Both the position numbers and the translations under genes were made by a program. Source: Formicarius rufipectus (taxonomy: Eukaryota; Chordata; Aves; Passeriformes; Formicariidae). From it: a stretch of DNA of 64,000 bases. Below the pieces are notes generated by a model, which saw only the letters and a list, made by a program, of their open reading frames with translations, did no database searches and was not told the DNA's origin. Positions 1 to 10,800 of this stretch are shown here, piece by piece; position 1 is the first letter of the stretch, and every line of letters starts with the position of its first letter. Location: positions 924,621-988,620 of the forward strand of contig VXAU01003742.1 of assembly GCA_013399695.1 (NCBI GenBank), given 5' to 3'.

Positions 1-2876
1 AGCCCAGACTGACCCTGCAGGAACACAGCCAGGGCACATTTTAAGCTTAAGAAAGAGTTCATCTAAAGGGGCTCTAGACTATTTCTTGGCACCTCCTAGT
101 TCTAGAATTGCCAAAATTCTTTAGGAGAGTTAATTTTCACTTATGCAGGCTCAAAGGCTTGAAAAAATCAAGGAGATACTCCAAGGCCTGGGATCACACA
201 GGCAGAAGTGTCATAGCTCAAGGGTTTAGTGCTGGCAGCACCTGTGAGTGAGCCAGTTCCTGAGCCCGGCATTGTAAGGGCATCTTCCCTGACTGGGACA
301 CCTCCCACACAGGAGCAAATGGCAACAACTGCTCTCACCAAAGGGATAGAGATGCTAAAGCCCACCTAAATGCTTCCAAAAGGGAAGAGGGTATTTTTTC
401 CCTAGAGCAGCTGGAGTAGTGTGTGGGTGAAGGTGCCCCCAGTGTGGTGGGGGGACAGCTGGGCTGCCAGTCAAGGGTGCTGCAGGCTTCCTGGGCAGGC
501 TTTGCCACCCCGACACTCTCGTACCCTGCACAAGCCAACATAAATTTGGAATAATAACTAGACATTTGTTTTTAATCCTCTTTCCTGCCACAATGAATTA
601 CAGCTAATTGATGGATCTCTGCTAATAGAGACAAAACACCACAGATTGATTGTCCCGATGCCAGCAACCATTCCAAGGAGCCACACAGGGACACAGCCCA
701 AAGGACCCCCCTCCTGGGCTCTGTAAACACTGCTCCTTCCCTGCTCAGCCAGGAAGGAAACCAGCCCCACGCTCAGCCCTCACATGCAATCTGCACAGAT
801 TAAGTTGCTGGCACTCAGGAGGGAACACTCATCGTTGCCAAGGCATTGGTTTTCCTCCCTGCCTTGCCCTTTCCATGGCACTGACACATCAGTCTCTGCT
901 CTAGGAACCAGAGTGCACCTTTCTACACCTGCCCAGGGAAAGCTTCCTACAGTAAAGCCACTTCCCTGCCATGTTCTGTGTGCTTCCCAAAGGATTGCCT
1001 CTGCACAGGCAGCAGCCGCAGTGCTTTGGGATGATCCACCCTGGAGCCAGGACTCTGGGTGAGGAGGTCTGGCGGATCATGCCAGTGTGGCTTTGGGAGC
1101 TGCTGCTGCCCCATCCAACCCTCCTGGTAGGTGGGATCCTCCCTGAAGCAAAGCTGCTCCAGGGGAACATGCTCCTGCCCACTTGGTGTCCTGCCCAGAG
1201 CTACCTCCAGCCATGGGCAGCCCCACACACACACCACCCCACCTCGGAAAGGAGACCTTTCTGAGTCATGGGACACCCAGGCCCATGAGGGGTCACCTGT
1301 GGCTCTAAACCCTTGGGCTGGGCAACAGGGTTGCAAACCCCGACCCAGATCTGACAGAATTGGGAGACAAAGTTTCTAAACACAGCTGAGTTCAACAGTG
1401 CACTGCCCAAGGGGGTTCATGCATCCCAGCAGCTTGGGGTTATATTATGCCACCACCTGGCAAATTTATTTCCAGCTCTTTACCTTTAAATATAGACCAC
1501 AAGCAGCTTTCTGTGCCCAGGGTGAGATTCTTAAGCAGTCAGTCCTCTCCAGCCTCCTGCACTGCCCCACTGCTTTTTTTGTGTATGAGCACAAGTTTTA
1601 GAGCTCATGAATAGCACAGCCTTGCTCCACCCGAGGGCTGGCAGCTCCAGGGGATGCCAAGGCTGTTTAAAAATAAGATGGAACTCAGCACTCACTCGGG
1701 CAATGCAGGTTCCTGCCCTGGCACAGGATCCCCAGACAGCCAGTGCCTCCTGGGCTCCTACAGCCATCCTAGGGGACTACATTGGCATTTTCCCTTGCCT
1801 GGCAGAGAGACCCAGCAGAGCCCCAGGGAGTCAGCACTCCTCTGTCCATCTGGACTTGTTTTCCAGCCCTGCAGCCCACCAGCAGGAACCCTGACTCAGC
1901 TCTGTGCCAACATCCTGCAACAAATGGGATGGACAGCTCTGATCCCTCTCCTTGCCCAGACTACATGGTAAAAGGTATGGCCACAACCTGCAGAAAAAGC
2001 TACTGTAGAAAGAATATTTCCCCCTAGGACTGCACTGCCTTGGAGTCTCCTGGGCTCACAGGATGCCAGAACAACTTCCCATCTTCCTCAGAACTGATTT
2101 CCTCCCAAAAGTACCAGACTTGTGCCTAAGAGCTGTTTCCTGAAATCCTTAAGCTCGCAGCCTCCTTGATCTGAGGGTATCAGTGACAGCTAGAAGAAAT
2201 CTTGTTTATTTTGCCTACAAGGTGGAGCCAGGTCCTCATACCAGTTAATCATTCACCCCAGTGCTTCCCACACAATCTAGGCTGAAGGAAGAAGATGCAC
2301 ATGGGCTCTGTCCAGGAAACAGCCTCTCTCCAAGTCACTGCCAAGTGCTTCCCTGGGTCACCCACACACAAGTGTGACCCCTTGACTGCTGACACCAGGC
2401 AGACAAAGGCATATGGCAGCAGGGCAGGGAAGGGCAAAAACCCAAGAGGGTTTTTCTTCCCAAACTATGGAATGGCACCACCACCAAGACAGCAGTCCCA
2501 GCCTGCCATCACTTCACCTGCTTTTGCAATTAGGAACATGGAAAAAGAAATCAGAATAAATGACTCTGCCACATCTTGGGTACACTTTAAAGGCAGATGT
2601 TTATGAGACACCTTCTGAGCTTTTCTCATGGTGGCTCCTCTTGCCTTGCGTAGCTCACAAACCCATGACCACCTTGCTCATGTTCCTGCTACCTGTGCAG
2701 CACCTTTTGGGATGTGCTCAGCGTCAGCACACTGTGCAGCCAGAAGACCTGTCTGGGCAGACACAGCACCAGCACCAGCCAGGCCTGCAGGAACTCCTCC
2801 GTCACAGACCTGGACAAGCAGAAGGGATTATGCTTTTGAAGTTCAGCTCCCAGAGATTTCTTCACCCACAACTCAC
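1..2876 (-). other. ADA: ADA intron 2 (partial, runs off the left edge)
   Basis: This stretch follows the ADA exon 2 donor on the minus strand (GTGAGT at 2876-2871). I looked for exon 3, which in mammals is 123 bp and encodes a stretch ending near a FDYYMPAIAG-like sequence, and found no matching minus-strand reading. Exon 3 is therefore probably beyond position 1. Short open frames here on both strands have no recognisable domain and look like chance. No RNA gene or clear mobile element is seen. Confidence 0.7.
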
Positions 2877-2938
2877 TTGCCAAAGTACAGGATTGTCTCT
2901 GGCCTAATGGCTCCATCCAGGTGGACATGAAGCTCTAC
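2877..2938 (-). CDS. ADA: ADA coding exon 2 (adenosine deaminase, zinc-site segment)
   Basis: Adenosine deaminase hydrolyses adenosine and deoxyadenosine to inosine and deoxyinosine in purine salvage and catabolism. Read on the minus strand, the exon gives VELHVHLDGAIRPETILYFG plus two bases of the next codon. It holds the HxHxD motif whose two histidines are Zn ligands in mammalian ADA (human His15 and His17; His16 and His18 here, counting from exon 1). The exon is 62 nt, the length I recall for human exon 2, with the same phase: it joins exon 1 in phase 0 and ends after two bases of a codon. The acceptor is a T-rich tract ending TTGCAG just above 2938, and the donor is GTGAGT at 2876-2871. 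The motif, length and splice sites together make the call firm. Confidence 0.96.
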
Positions 2939-5599
2939 CTGCAATAAGAAAAAAATGGGTCAGGTACTCCTAGAGTTACAGCAAAATTTCAGAGATAAGT
3001 GGTTGGTGCTCACATGGATATAAATGCAACCAGTATTTTCTTATAGTTGCTGTAGCTCACACATTAAATGAATCTTTAGAAATTTATTCTGTATCCAGTA
3101 AATATCCTTATCTAACTTGCACAGTTTAGAGTTTGGGACAAGTGAAAAAAGCAAACCCCAAACACCTTCGCTTTCCAGCTTGCTCTTCCTCGAAGTCATA
3201 GGCAGCCAAGCACCAATTAATTTCCTGAGTCCTTACACAAACTTTGATTTCACTTCCAAGGATCAGCTCCTGATGTGTTGTTAATTACTTGGTGTTATCA
3301 GAGATTACAGGCTCTCTAATCCTACACAAGGGGTCAGTCCCATGGTACAAGGTGCTGTAAAAAATAGCAAGTTGTCCCACAGAGCTAACAAGCTGGTTTC
3401 AAAACACGTAAAAGTTTTACTGATTGCAAACAGTACAGTAACTCAGGTCTTTTCACTCTGAAACCCTGTCTCCTGGTTATTGCTGAAACATTGGATTTTG
3501 GAGAAAGAGCCCCAGAAAAGGAATAGCAAACTTTTCCCATTAGCCTGCTGGGGCTTTTGGAGGAACATGACAGATGTAATTTGGGAGCCAAACTGGGAAG
3601 GAAAATATTTGCTGTAAAATGTCTCAGCTAGATATTCATCTTTCCAGAATTGTTTTCTCTGGAGTAACAGCATAGCCTACAAAGTAACTATTTCATTAAA
3701 TTTTATGTTTTTAATGAAACTGTAGAGCAGCAACTTAATACACAAAGTTTCTGATAGTTACAACACTGTGCACATTTTCCTGTGCAGATGTTTGCTGCAG
3801 GGTGCCAAGGGTAAGAATTGAGTAGGATTCAGAAGACGACTGGATATTTGCATGGATAATTAAACCACGCAGGGTTACTAATTAAAACCCACAAACCCTC
3901 TGGCGTCAGGGTATGTATCAAACAATAACTATGAGGAGCTGGGAGAAAAATGAGTAAGCAGTCCCTGGGAGCAGGGCAATGCCCAACTGTCCACCTCCCT
4001 CAGATCCTTTTGCTCTCCTCGGGAGTGTCCAACATCAGCTCCTGGCACAGGGCTGGCAGTGCCCATCTCTGGGGCATGCCCTGGTTCCCACTCCCATGCC
4101 CACCTTCTCCTGCAGCCCTGATGTGCAGGCAGAGACACCTGACTCACTGCCAGGGCTTCCTCTGACAGCTCCTGCTGAGAAAGGTCCTCACTGTTGAGGA
4201 GGGGCAGTGCTGGGGTTCAGGATGTCTTCACAGGAGATGCCACTCAACGTGCAGCGGTGGGGTGCAAAATGCAGGTGGTGCCAGGCTCAGGACAGCTCCA
4301 GCTGCTGATCCTGCACTGCAACCAGCTGGCCTAGGGGTCACGAATATGCTCACAGGCACCACTGATAGTAGATTGTAAAAAGATATGCCTGTCACTTCTC
4401 CTACCCTTAAGATACAATCTGAATCTACAGGGAGCAAGATTTAAAAGGGGCAAAACCTGCTTTTTCCCCCCAACTCGAGTTACACAATCCTGCTTATGAG
4501 CACTAAACGTCCTGCAAAACAGCAGATAAAATAACACAATACAAACATGATCTGCATCACCAGATGTGGACGTCTGGCATGTTTTCCACTCTTGAGCTCC
4601 AATTCCTATTTCAAAACCACACAAGCTCCATTTCTTTAGATATTCAACTGCCCTTGTGACTTTCTGATAGAGTTACAGCCTTGAAACTTGCTCACACTTG
4701 ATTTAAAAACCAAGCAAACTGAACTTGTTGAGGTCTCCTCACTCTAAGCACTTCTCAAGTGCTTCCTGCAAAAACATCTGAACACGGCATTTCCATCAAT
4801 GAGTAAGCAGATTCTGTGTCCATGCAAGTCCCCTCCTCCTGCCACTTCAGCAGGTGAGATCTTGGAAACTGCCAGGTTCCTCTCCAACACCAGCATCAGG
4901 CTCTCCCTCCCCTGCCAGTATTTCTTTGGATCTGGAGGGACCTAAACTAAGGCAGTTCAATGCTGTTCAACACAAAAAGTTTTTGGTTTCCTCAAGATCA
5001 GTGCTTGAGGATGTCCCTTTCTGCAGCTGAGAACTAATCTATGCTGGTCACATGGCCAAAGGACATTCAAGAGGAGATGGAAAGGTGTGCCTAAAATGCT
5101 CTAGATAAGGATGCAATCAGCAGAGGCAGTGCATGTCCCCCCTTTCCCGGGAGCCTTGCCCACAAACCCTGCAGGCTTCCAGGTCCGTGGGAGGCTCCTC
5201 ACGGCAGATTACATTTCAGCTCCCTTCCTGAGTGTTTGATTTGGGTAAACAAAGCACAAGACTTTTCCTGACACAAGTGGGTGACATGACCTTGCCTTAA
5301 GCCAAGGAAAGTACCCAGATAAAGATGAAAGGGTTTTCTCTGAACTGTGGCTCCAGGAGAGGATGCCTGAGCAAGCAGAAATAATGGTGGATGCGGGAGC
5401 CCAGCACCTCTTCCAGGGCTCTGCTCCTTGGCACACAGAGCTCCACGGGCACATGGTCTCTCATCCCAAACCCTCCAGTTTATTTGGAGAAGAAGCATGT
5501 GAACACACATTAAATGGGGATCTCAACACTGGTCCAGGACCAGTGATGAACCAGCATTGGAAAGGAGCCTTCAACCATTCCAGGACCAGTGATCATAAA

Positions 5600-5672
5600 A
5601 CCAGAGAAAGGTTTGGGTTGGAAAGGAACTTAAAGGTCACTTCATTCCAACTTCCATGGGCAGTGCATCAAA
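5600..5672 (-). mobile_element. Degenerate CR1-like LINE tail fragment
   Basis: The stretch with GTTTGGGTTGGAAAGGAACT followed by a TTAAAGGTCA core resembles the reverse complement of the 3' end of avian CR1 elements. It is short and diverged, lies in ADA intron 1, and is recognised from memory of the CR1 consensus only. The preceding 70 bp contain an imperfect direct duplication of a CCAGGACCAGTGAT motif, about 55 bp apart. Confidence 0.4.
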
Positions 5673-8600
5673 ACCCAGAGCTAACTCAATACAAACTTTA
5701 GTTTCACTAGAGCTGTTGAAAGCCAGAGAGATGACTTCAAAAGAAGTAACTGGCTGTAAATTGTGCATCCTCAGCACAGACAGCCCCCAGCAAGGCCATC
5801 AGAGCAAACCCAGCGCTTTCCATTTTTATGCAAAAAAAAGTTTTAGCTCAACCAAGGCATGTGACTCATTAGTGCAGATATCAGCGAGTTGGTTCAGATT
5901 TTAAAAAGGAGAAGTTTTAAGGGCTCTGGTGTGACTTCTCTGAAAATATTGTAATGTTTTCTTTGAGACTTAATAAACTTCAAAAATAAATTCAAGCACA
6001 AAATGAGGTACTCCAACAAGTATGTTCCATTCCAACATCGTCTGATTATTTTCAATTTAGTGAAATTAGGGGGAAAAAGTTAACCAAATATTTGAAGTAT
6101 TTTCAGCCACAGTCAACCCAATACAATTTGTTTATTAGAGTTTGCTCAGCAGACCATGGCAGAGCAGTTAATGGCTCAGTTTGCCTAATATATGGGATAA
6201 AAAGAGCCATCCTAGATAAGCCACTTGATGGATTTTCTGTATCAGGTAGTTAAAAGGTCTTTTTAAAACTATATACAAATACCAAAGTCATTCCTAACAC
6301 CATTGTATAAGTACCACCAACACACCTTTTATTGTGATGGTTTCCAGCAGATGTGAATATATAATCAGGCAGCTGGTAAAGCTGCATCATTTGAAAACCC
6401 TTAACAGTGACTTTTCCCAGGATTATTTATTAGGCCATTAAAAGATTATAATTTAACTTCATTCTATTAATCTCAATAGCTGAAAAACAGGGTAATTACA
6501 GCTGTAATTTATCAATTGTTAGATAAGTGTGGCAGACAAATGTTCATAGAGAACAGAACTGAACACGACAAATGCCAATCATGGCAAAATGAACCGTGTT
6601 TCCCAAATACTGGTTTTATGGAAGCATTCTGTGAGGAGCAAAGTTACCCTCCTTCTAAGCTCGTCACAAACACTTCCTTCAGAAGCAAGAGGTGTGAGTG
6701 GTTCAAGAGGGGTGCAAAGTGGAAGAAGCACAGTACTGTCCTCAAACCTGACAACACCCCCAAATGCATTTGGGAGATGAATCTGCCACATGCTTTAAGA
6801 CTTCAAAAGAGAAACAGGGGAGACTTGCAAGACCCACAAGACACACCACTCCACTGCAAAATATATTCATGCTTTCTAGACAAGCATTGACATAATACAT
6901 GGGTTTGATGGCTAAGAAAGAGGAGGTTGCTCCTGTGCTGAGAAGCCTTTAGTTCCATCCTCCTGGCAGCAACTACTCAACCACCACCAACCTTGGTATG
7001 AGACTCCTAGTGATGTTAATAGGTGATGGTGACCATGTGTCATCACAGGTGATGCCTCCCATGGGGTAGCAGGGCCACATGCTCACCAGCCCATCATGGA
7101 CTTCTCAACCACACCTGGCTGGAGCAAGGTATTGCTTCAGAGCAATAAACAGAGTCCTTGCACTTTGGGCAGCACCAAGCCAATCTCTTATTGCCATCAC
7201 ATTTGACAAGTGGATGCAGGACGTTAATCCAAGAGTGACCCTGTACCCCATTATTGAAGGACTGAGCACACAAGATGGCACTGCATAAGGTACGGCTGAG
7301 TTCAAGTCAGCCTCAGCAGCACCAGACTGACCTGTGCCAAGAGAGTCCAGGGTCAGGCTGTGCACAAAAAGTGGATTAGCCAAAGACAACATTGTCCTTG
7401 ACATGCTATCTTGCATGCTTCCCACAATAAGGATCACCTTTGTAAACTTTTTTTTTTTAATTTTGGAGCTTTTCCCCCAAGGCAAATCCCTGTAGTACCA
7501 GCTCAGCACAGAGGCTGCAGAGTGACAGGGAGCAGGGCAGGACACAAACACAACCCCCTGGGCACAGCTAGGGCAGGAACCTTTAGTGCCATCTATATTG
7601 GGTCACCAGCCTCTCTCCTCACTGCTGAGAGGACAGACACAACTACAGCCAGCTCTGGTCACCTCTCCCAGTTCCTAGGTATGAAGGCTGCATTGGAGAC
7701 GAATCCCTCCCTTCAGATAGGACACCATGACACATGAAGTGTGTCTTCTGGGAACACCTGCCCAATGTGACCTGATGCCCATTTTGCAAACCGGCATCCA
7801 GTAGCAGAGCTACACCAGCCACTGGGAGGGACTCCAGAAACTCCTATTTCCATCTTGCTCCCCAAAACACAGCTCAGGGCACATGGCAGCTGAAGGAGAA
7901 GAGAGCCACGTGTCCTGAAGCTCCCAAGCTGGGGCTGGCCCCGACAGCTCCCTGTTCATCCACTTCAGACTGGGGGAGTCAGAGAGTTCCAGAAAAACAG
8001 AGAGGCAGTCCTGGCTCCAGGTTTAGCCAGGGCTCGAAGCTGCTCCAGTCACCAGAAACATCTCTAAAACAGAAAACTGATCATTCTCAATGGCAAGGGG
8101 TCCAGGGAAATGAATAGGGCTCATTAACTGACTTCAGGCCCATTTTTTCCCCCCGAGCCTGACTTAGCAGGTTCACAGGACTGAAAGGGAGTGCCTGACT
8201 CAGGAAAACCAGTCTCATAATTGCCAGCAGCTAGACAACAGAAGCCTGATCTTAGCAGTCAAACCTTGCAGATTTTCCTAGGTCTTTCTCTTTGGCATCC
8301 TGCTCTCCCACACATTGGAAAAGCAGGAAGAATCACAAGTGAAAGAAGAACTTAAGTTGCTTCTCTTGGCCAAATGTTTAAAACAACTAGAGTGAACCAA
8401 CAGCCTTTGTTCTTAGTGGAGCTGATGAAAAGCCACCATTTCCAAAACTGAAGTAGCCTTAGAAAAGCTTTAGCCATTAGCAGAGGTCAATGCTCCATGT
8501 ATTTTGGTATCAAGGTTTGCCTGCTATTGCACAGATGAACTTCCCTGAGAGGGAAGGGTTGTGATGGAACGAAACATGAATCAGACCTGTGCACACAGAC

Positions 8601-9539
8601 CTTTCCAACTATGCAAGACTCTCCTGGTGCAAACTCAAATTAGAAGATAAATGATTTAGGAGTGGTAGGGGATGCAAACAGCAGCAGAAAAACCCAACCC
8701 TTTGGGGATTTTGGGACAATCTTCTACGCTGGGAAAGCCACTCACAGTTGCCACTACTTGGGTTCTCCCAGAGTGAGACCACCACAAGCCTGAAATCAGT
8801 TTTCATGGTCTCCTGTGCCTTGATCCCTCACTTCCCACCAAGAGCCCAATGTAGGAGCCAGGCAGAGGAGACCTGCTCCCTGTCCAGCAGCTTGCTAGGA
8901 CCACAGCCTGCAAGCAGAGCCATCCTGTAGCACAGGCAGTGCTCTGCCATCAGATACACAACTATTGCTAACCACAGCTTCCTTGTCCTCAGTTGTTTTC
9001 TAATTTAAGTAATAATTACCATATGAGCCTAGTTGAGATGTACTTATACAGGGCATATCCAGAGCAAAAGACTGGGGCACCCTCTGACAGCAGCCACCAA
9101 GGTGGTGTCACGGGTATCTGAGGAATAACTGAACCAAATGTTTAAGAGGAAAACAAACACACACACACAAAACCCAAAACAAAACCACCTACGAAATAAC
9201 AAAGATCAACCCCCAAAACAAAACTTAAAAAGCCAACAGGAAACACTTCGTCCAGCAGACCACGGCAGCGGTGGGGGTGCTGAGCTCTTCAGGGCTTGTC
9301 CCTCCCCTAGCCAGGCCACCTGCACATCCCTGGCGGGGCGCTGGGATGAGTCTGGCTCCGCAGTGCCCCAGCCTGTCCCTGCGGGGAGCAGCCCCAGGCC
9401 GGGACCGCCGGCTGCCATCGCCGGGGTCAAATCCCCCCGATCCGCCGCCGCGTCCCGGCCGAGCCCCAGTTCTCATGGGCGGCAGCGCCGGGGCAGCACC
9501 GGCCCTGCCCGGGCTCGGAGCACCTGCGGCGGATCGGCC

Positions 9540-9690
9540 CCGGTGCCCCGCAACACAGCCCCGGGGCACCGCAACACAGCCCCGATGCCCCGCAACCCAG
9601 ACCCGTGGCACCGCTGCTCTGGTGTACAGCAACACAGCTCCGGTGCGCGGCAACCCAGTCTCAACACCGCAACCCAGCCTCAGCCTCGGT
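9540..9690. repeat. Degenerate GCAACACAGCCCCG-type tandem repeat
   Basis: Loose tandem copies of a motif around GCAACACAGCCCCGG, at roughly 20-25 bp spacing with variable spacers, lie in the first part of ADA intron 1 within the CpG island. The array merges into the 45-bp repeat that follows. Confidence 0.6.
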
Positions 9691-9728
9691 GTACCACACC
9701 GCTCGCCCGGGGCTCGACCGGCTCCCAG

Positions 9729-9845
9729 CTCCGGTGCACGGCACCTCTGCCCCGGACCATGCAACATTCTCCACCCCGGTGCACGGCACCTCTGCCCCAG
9801 ACCACGCAATACTCTTCACCCCGGTGCACGGCACCTCTGCCGCGG
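9729..9845. repeat. 45-bp minisatellite in ADA intron 1
   Basis: Two full 45-bp copies and one partial copy, each opening with CCGGTGCACGGCACCTCTGC, lie head to tail about 30 bp inside the exon 1 donor. Copies differ by only a few substitutions, which suggests recent or ongoing turnover. The unit length is a multiple of three, so open frames run through the array on both strands and can mimic genes. Confidence 0.88.
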
Positions 9846-9874
9846 TGCGCGCCCCGCTCCCAGCCCTGCCTCAC

Positions 9875-9910
9875 CTTGGGTCCCCCGAAGACTCGCTGTG
9901 CCTGCTCCAT
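9875..9910 (-). CDS. ADA: ADA coding exon 1 (start codon, 12 codons)
   Basis: The minus strand reads MEQAQRVFGGPK from the ATG at 9910-9908, then a GTGAGG donor at 9874-9869. Human ADA exon 1 encodes 11 residues ending PK, with a phase 0 intron immediately before VELHVHLDG; this exon ends with the same PK and phase, so it joins exon 2 in frame. The upstream sequence has short CAGCAGCATCGG-type repeats and lies in the CpG island, as expected for a housekeeping-type promoter. The start is chosen as the first ATG giving the conserved junction. The N-terminal residues before PK vary among ADA orthologues. Confidence 0.93.
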
Positions 9911-10089
9911 GCTGCTGCCGATGCTGCTGCCGATGCCGCCGCTGTCCCCGCCGCTCTGTCTCTATCGCTCCGCTCCTCCCGCCCCGCCGGCCGCTCTCGC
10001 CCGGCCCCCGCCGGCCCCGCCCCGGGGCAGGCACGGGGCGACAGAGCCGTGCGGGCAGATCAAGACCGGTCCCTAAAGATCGGCCCCTT

Positions 10090-10275
10090 CCACCCTCCTG
10101 CAATGGGACACCTTCCAGCAGACCCGTCCAACCTGGACTTGCACGCCCCAAGGGGTGGGGCAGCCACATCTTTGTGCGGCTTGTGCAAGCACCTCGCCAT
10201 CCTCACAGTGGAGAATTTCTTCCTAATGTTCTGTCTAAATCCACCCTTCCTGAAATCCCCACTCATGTTTCCTTC
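10090..10275 (-). mobile_element. CR1-like LINE fragment upstream of ADA
   Basis: This stretch contains the recognisable reverse complement of CR1 3' sequence: GGGACACCTTCCAGCAGACC, then a TCCAACCTGG-type segment, and GAATTTCTTCCTAATGTTCT. It is 5'-truncated and diverged. It sits less than 200 bp upstream of the ADA start codon and directly abuts the CpG island, so it flanks the ADA promoter. Confidence 0.75.
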
Positions 10276-10639
10276 AGGAGCTGCGAGCCCGAGTGGAGCT
10301 GCTCCTCCAACAATAACACTGACAGAAAATATAACAGGATAAAATGAAAGCTCAGCATGTAGAATGCAATCTCCAGCTTCGATTGCAGTCAAACCAATTT
10401 AACAATATTTGTTTTATGCTTTCCTGATGTCAAACCTGCTGCTCGGTGACTCACTTGTTTTGTCCCATGGCTCTCAGTCCATCCTGCACCTGCTTTCAGT
10501 TCCTGCATACTCACATTCAGCTTTGAATTTCTTATTTTTAGTGACCTGGCCGTGTTTTACACTGCTCCTCTACCTCTTGTCTTACTCTCCAATAGGAGAT
10601 GCACATGGCAACCCAAACAATGAGGAATAGTGGGCCAGA

Positions 10640-10800
10640 AAGCCACAGACTCACAGAAGAGTTGGGATGGAACCTCTGGAGATCATTTAGTCCTGCTCCC
10701 CTGCTATAGCAGGTTCACATAGAGCAGGTTGCATAGGATCATATCCAGGTTGGTTTTGAATATCTCCAGAGAAGGGGAGTTCCAGAGAAGTCCTGCCTGC
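10640..10800 (-). mobile_element. CR1-like LINE fragment
   Basis: The order of blocks is diagnostic of an inverted CR1 tail: a GGAACCTCTGGAGATCATTT segment, then CTATAGCAGGTTCACATAGA, GCAGGTTGCATAGGATCATA and TTTTGAATATCTCCAGAGAA. The copy is 5'-truncated and loses similarity near 10.79 kb. Confidence 0.82.

Larger units (their letters stand above)
2939..9874 (-). other. ADA: ADA intron 1
   Basis: This 6,936-bp intron separates the 12-codon first exon from exon 2; human ADA likewise has a large first intron after 11 codons. In human ADA, intron 1 carries the thymic enhancer and locus control region (established knowledge), so regulatory DNA may lie here. What can be seen is an AT-rich, CpG-poor block at about 5.9-6.6 kb, AGATAAG GATA-type motifs at 5103, 6214 and 6521, a weak CR1-like remnant near 5.6 kb, and GC-rich repeats in the first 330 bp of the intron (9540-9845). 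No exon or RNA gene is recognisable inside. Confidence 0.85.
9300..10080. promoter_or_regulatory. ADA: ADA CpG island and promoter
   Basis: This GC-rich, CpG-dense block spans ADA exon 1, the start of intron 1 and the upstream region. On the high-coordinate (upstream) side of the ADA ATG it has several GC boxes of the Sp1 type, for example CCGCCCCGCC at 9979-9988 and a GGCCCCGCCCC run near 10013-10023. I see no convincing TATA box for the minus strand. Mammalian ADA promoters are likewise GC-box driven. The island contains two families of GC-rich tandem repeat and is bordered upstream by a CR1 fragment. Long open frames on both strands here reflect base composition and are not genes. Confidence 0.8.

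Noticed and set aside
1..2876. ADA exon 3 within the window
   Set aside because: No minus-strand reading matching the conserved exon 3 protein was found; it most likely lies beyond position 1.
9138..10347. Long open frames on both strands of the ADA CpG island
   Set aside because: They arise from GC-rich tandem repeats whose unit is a multiple of three, overlap one another in several frames, and cross the real ADA exon 1 splice donor.
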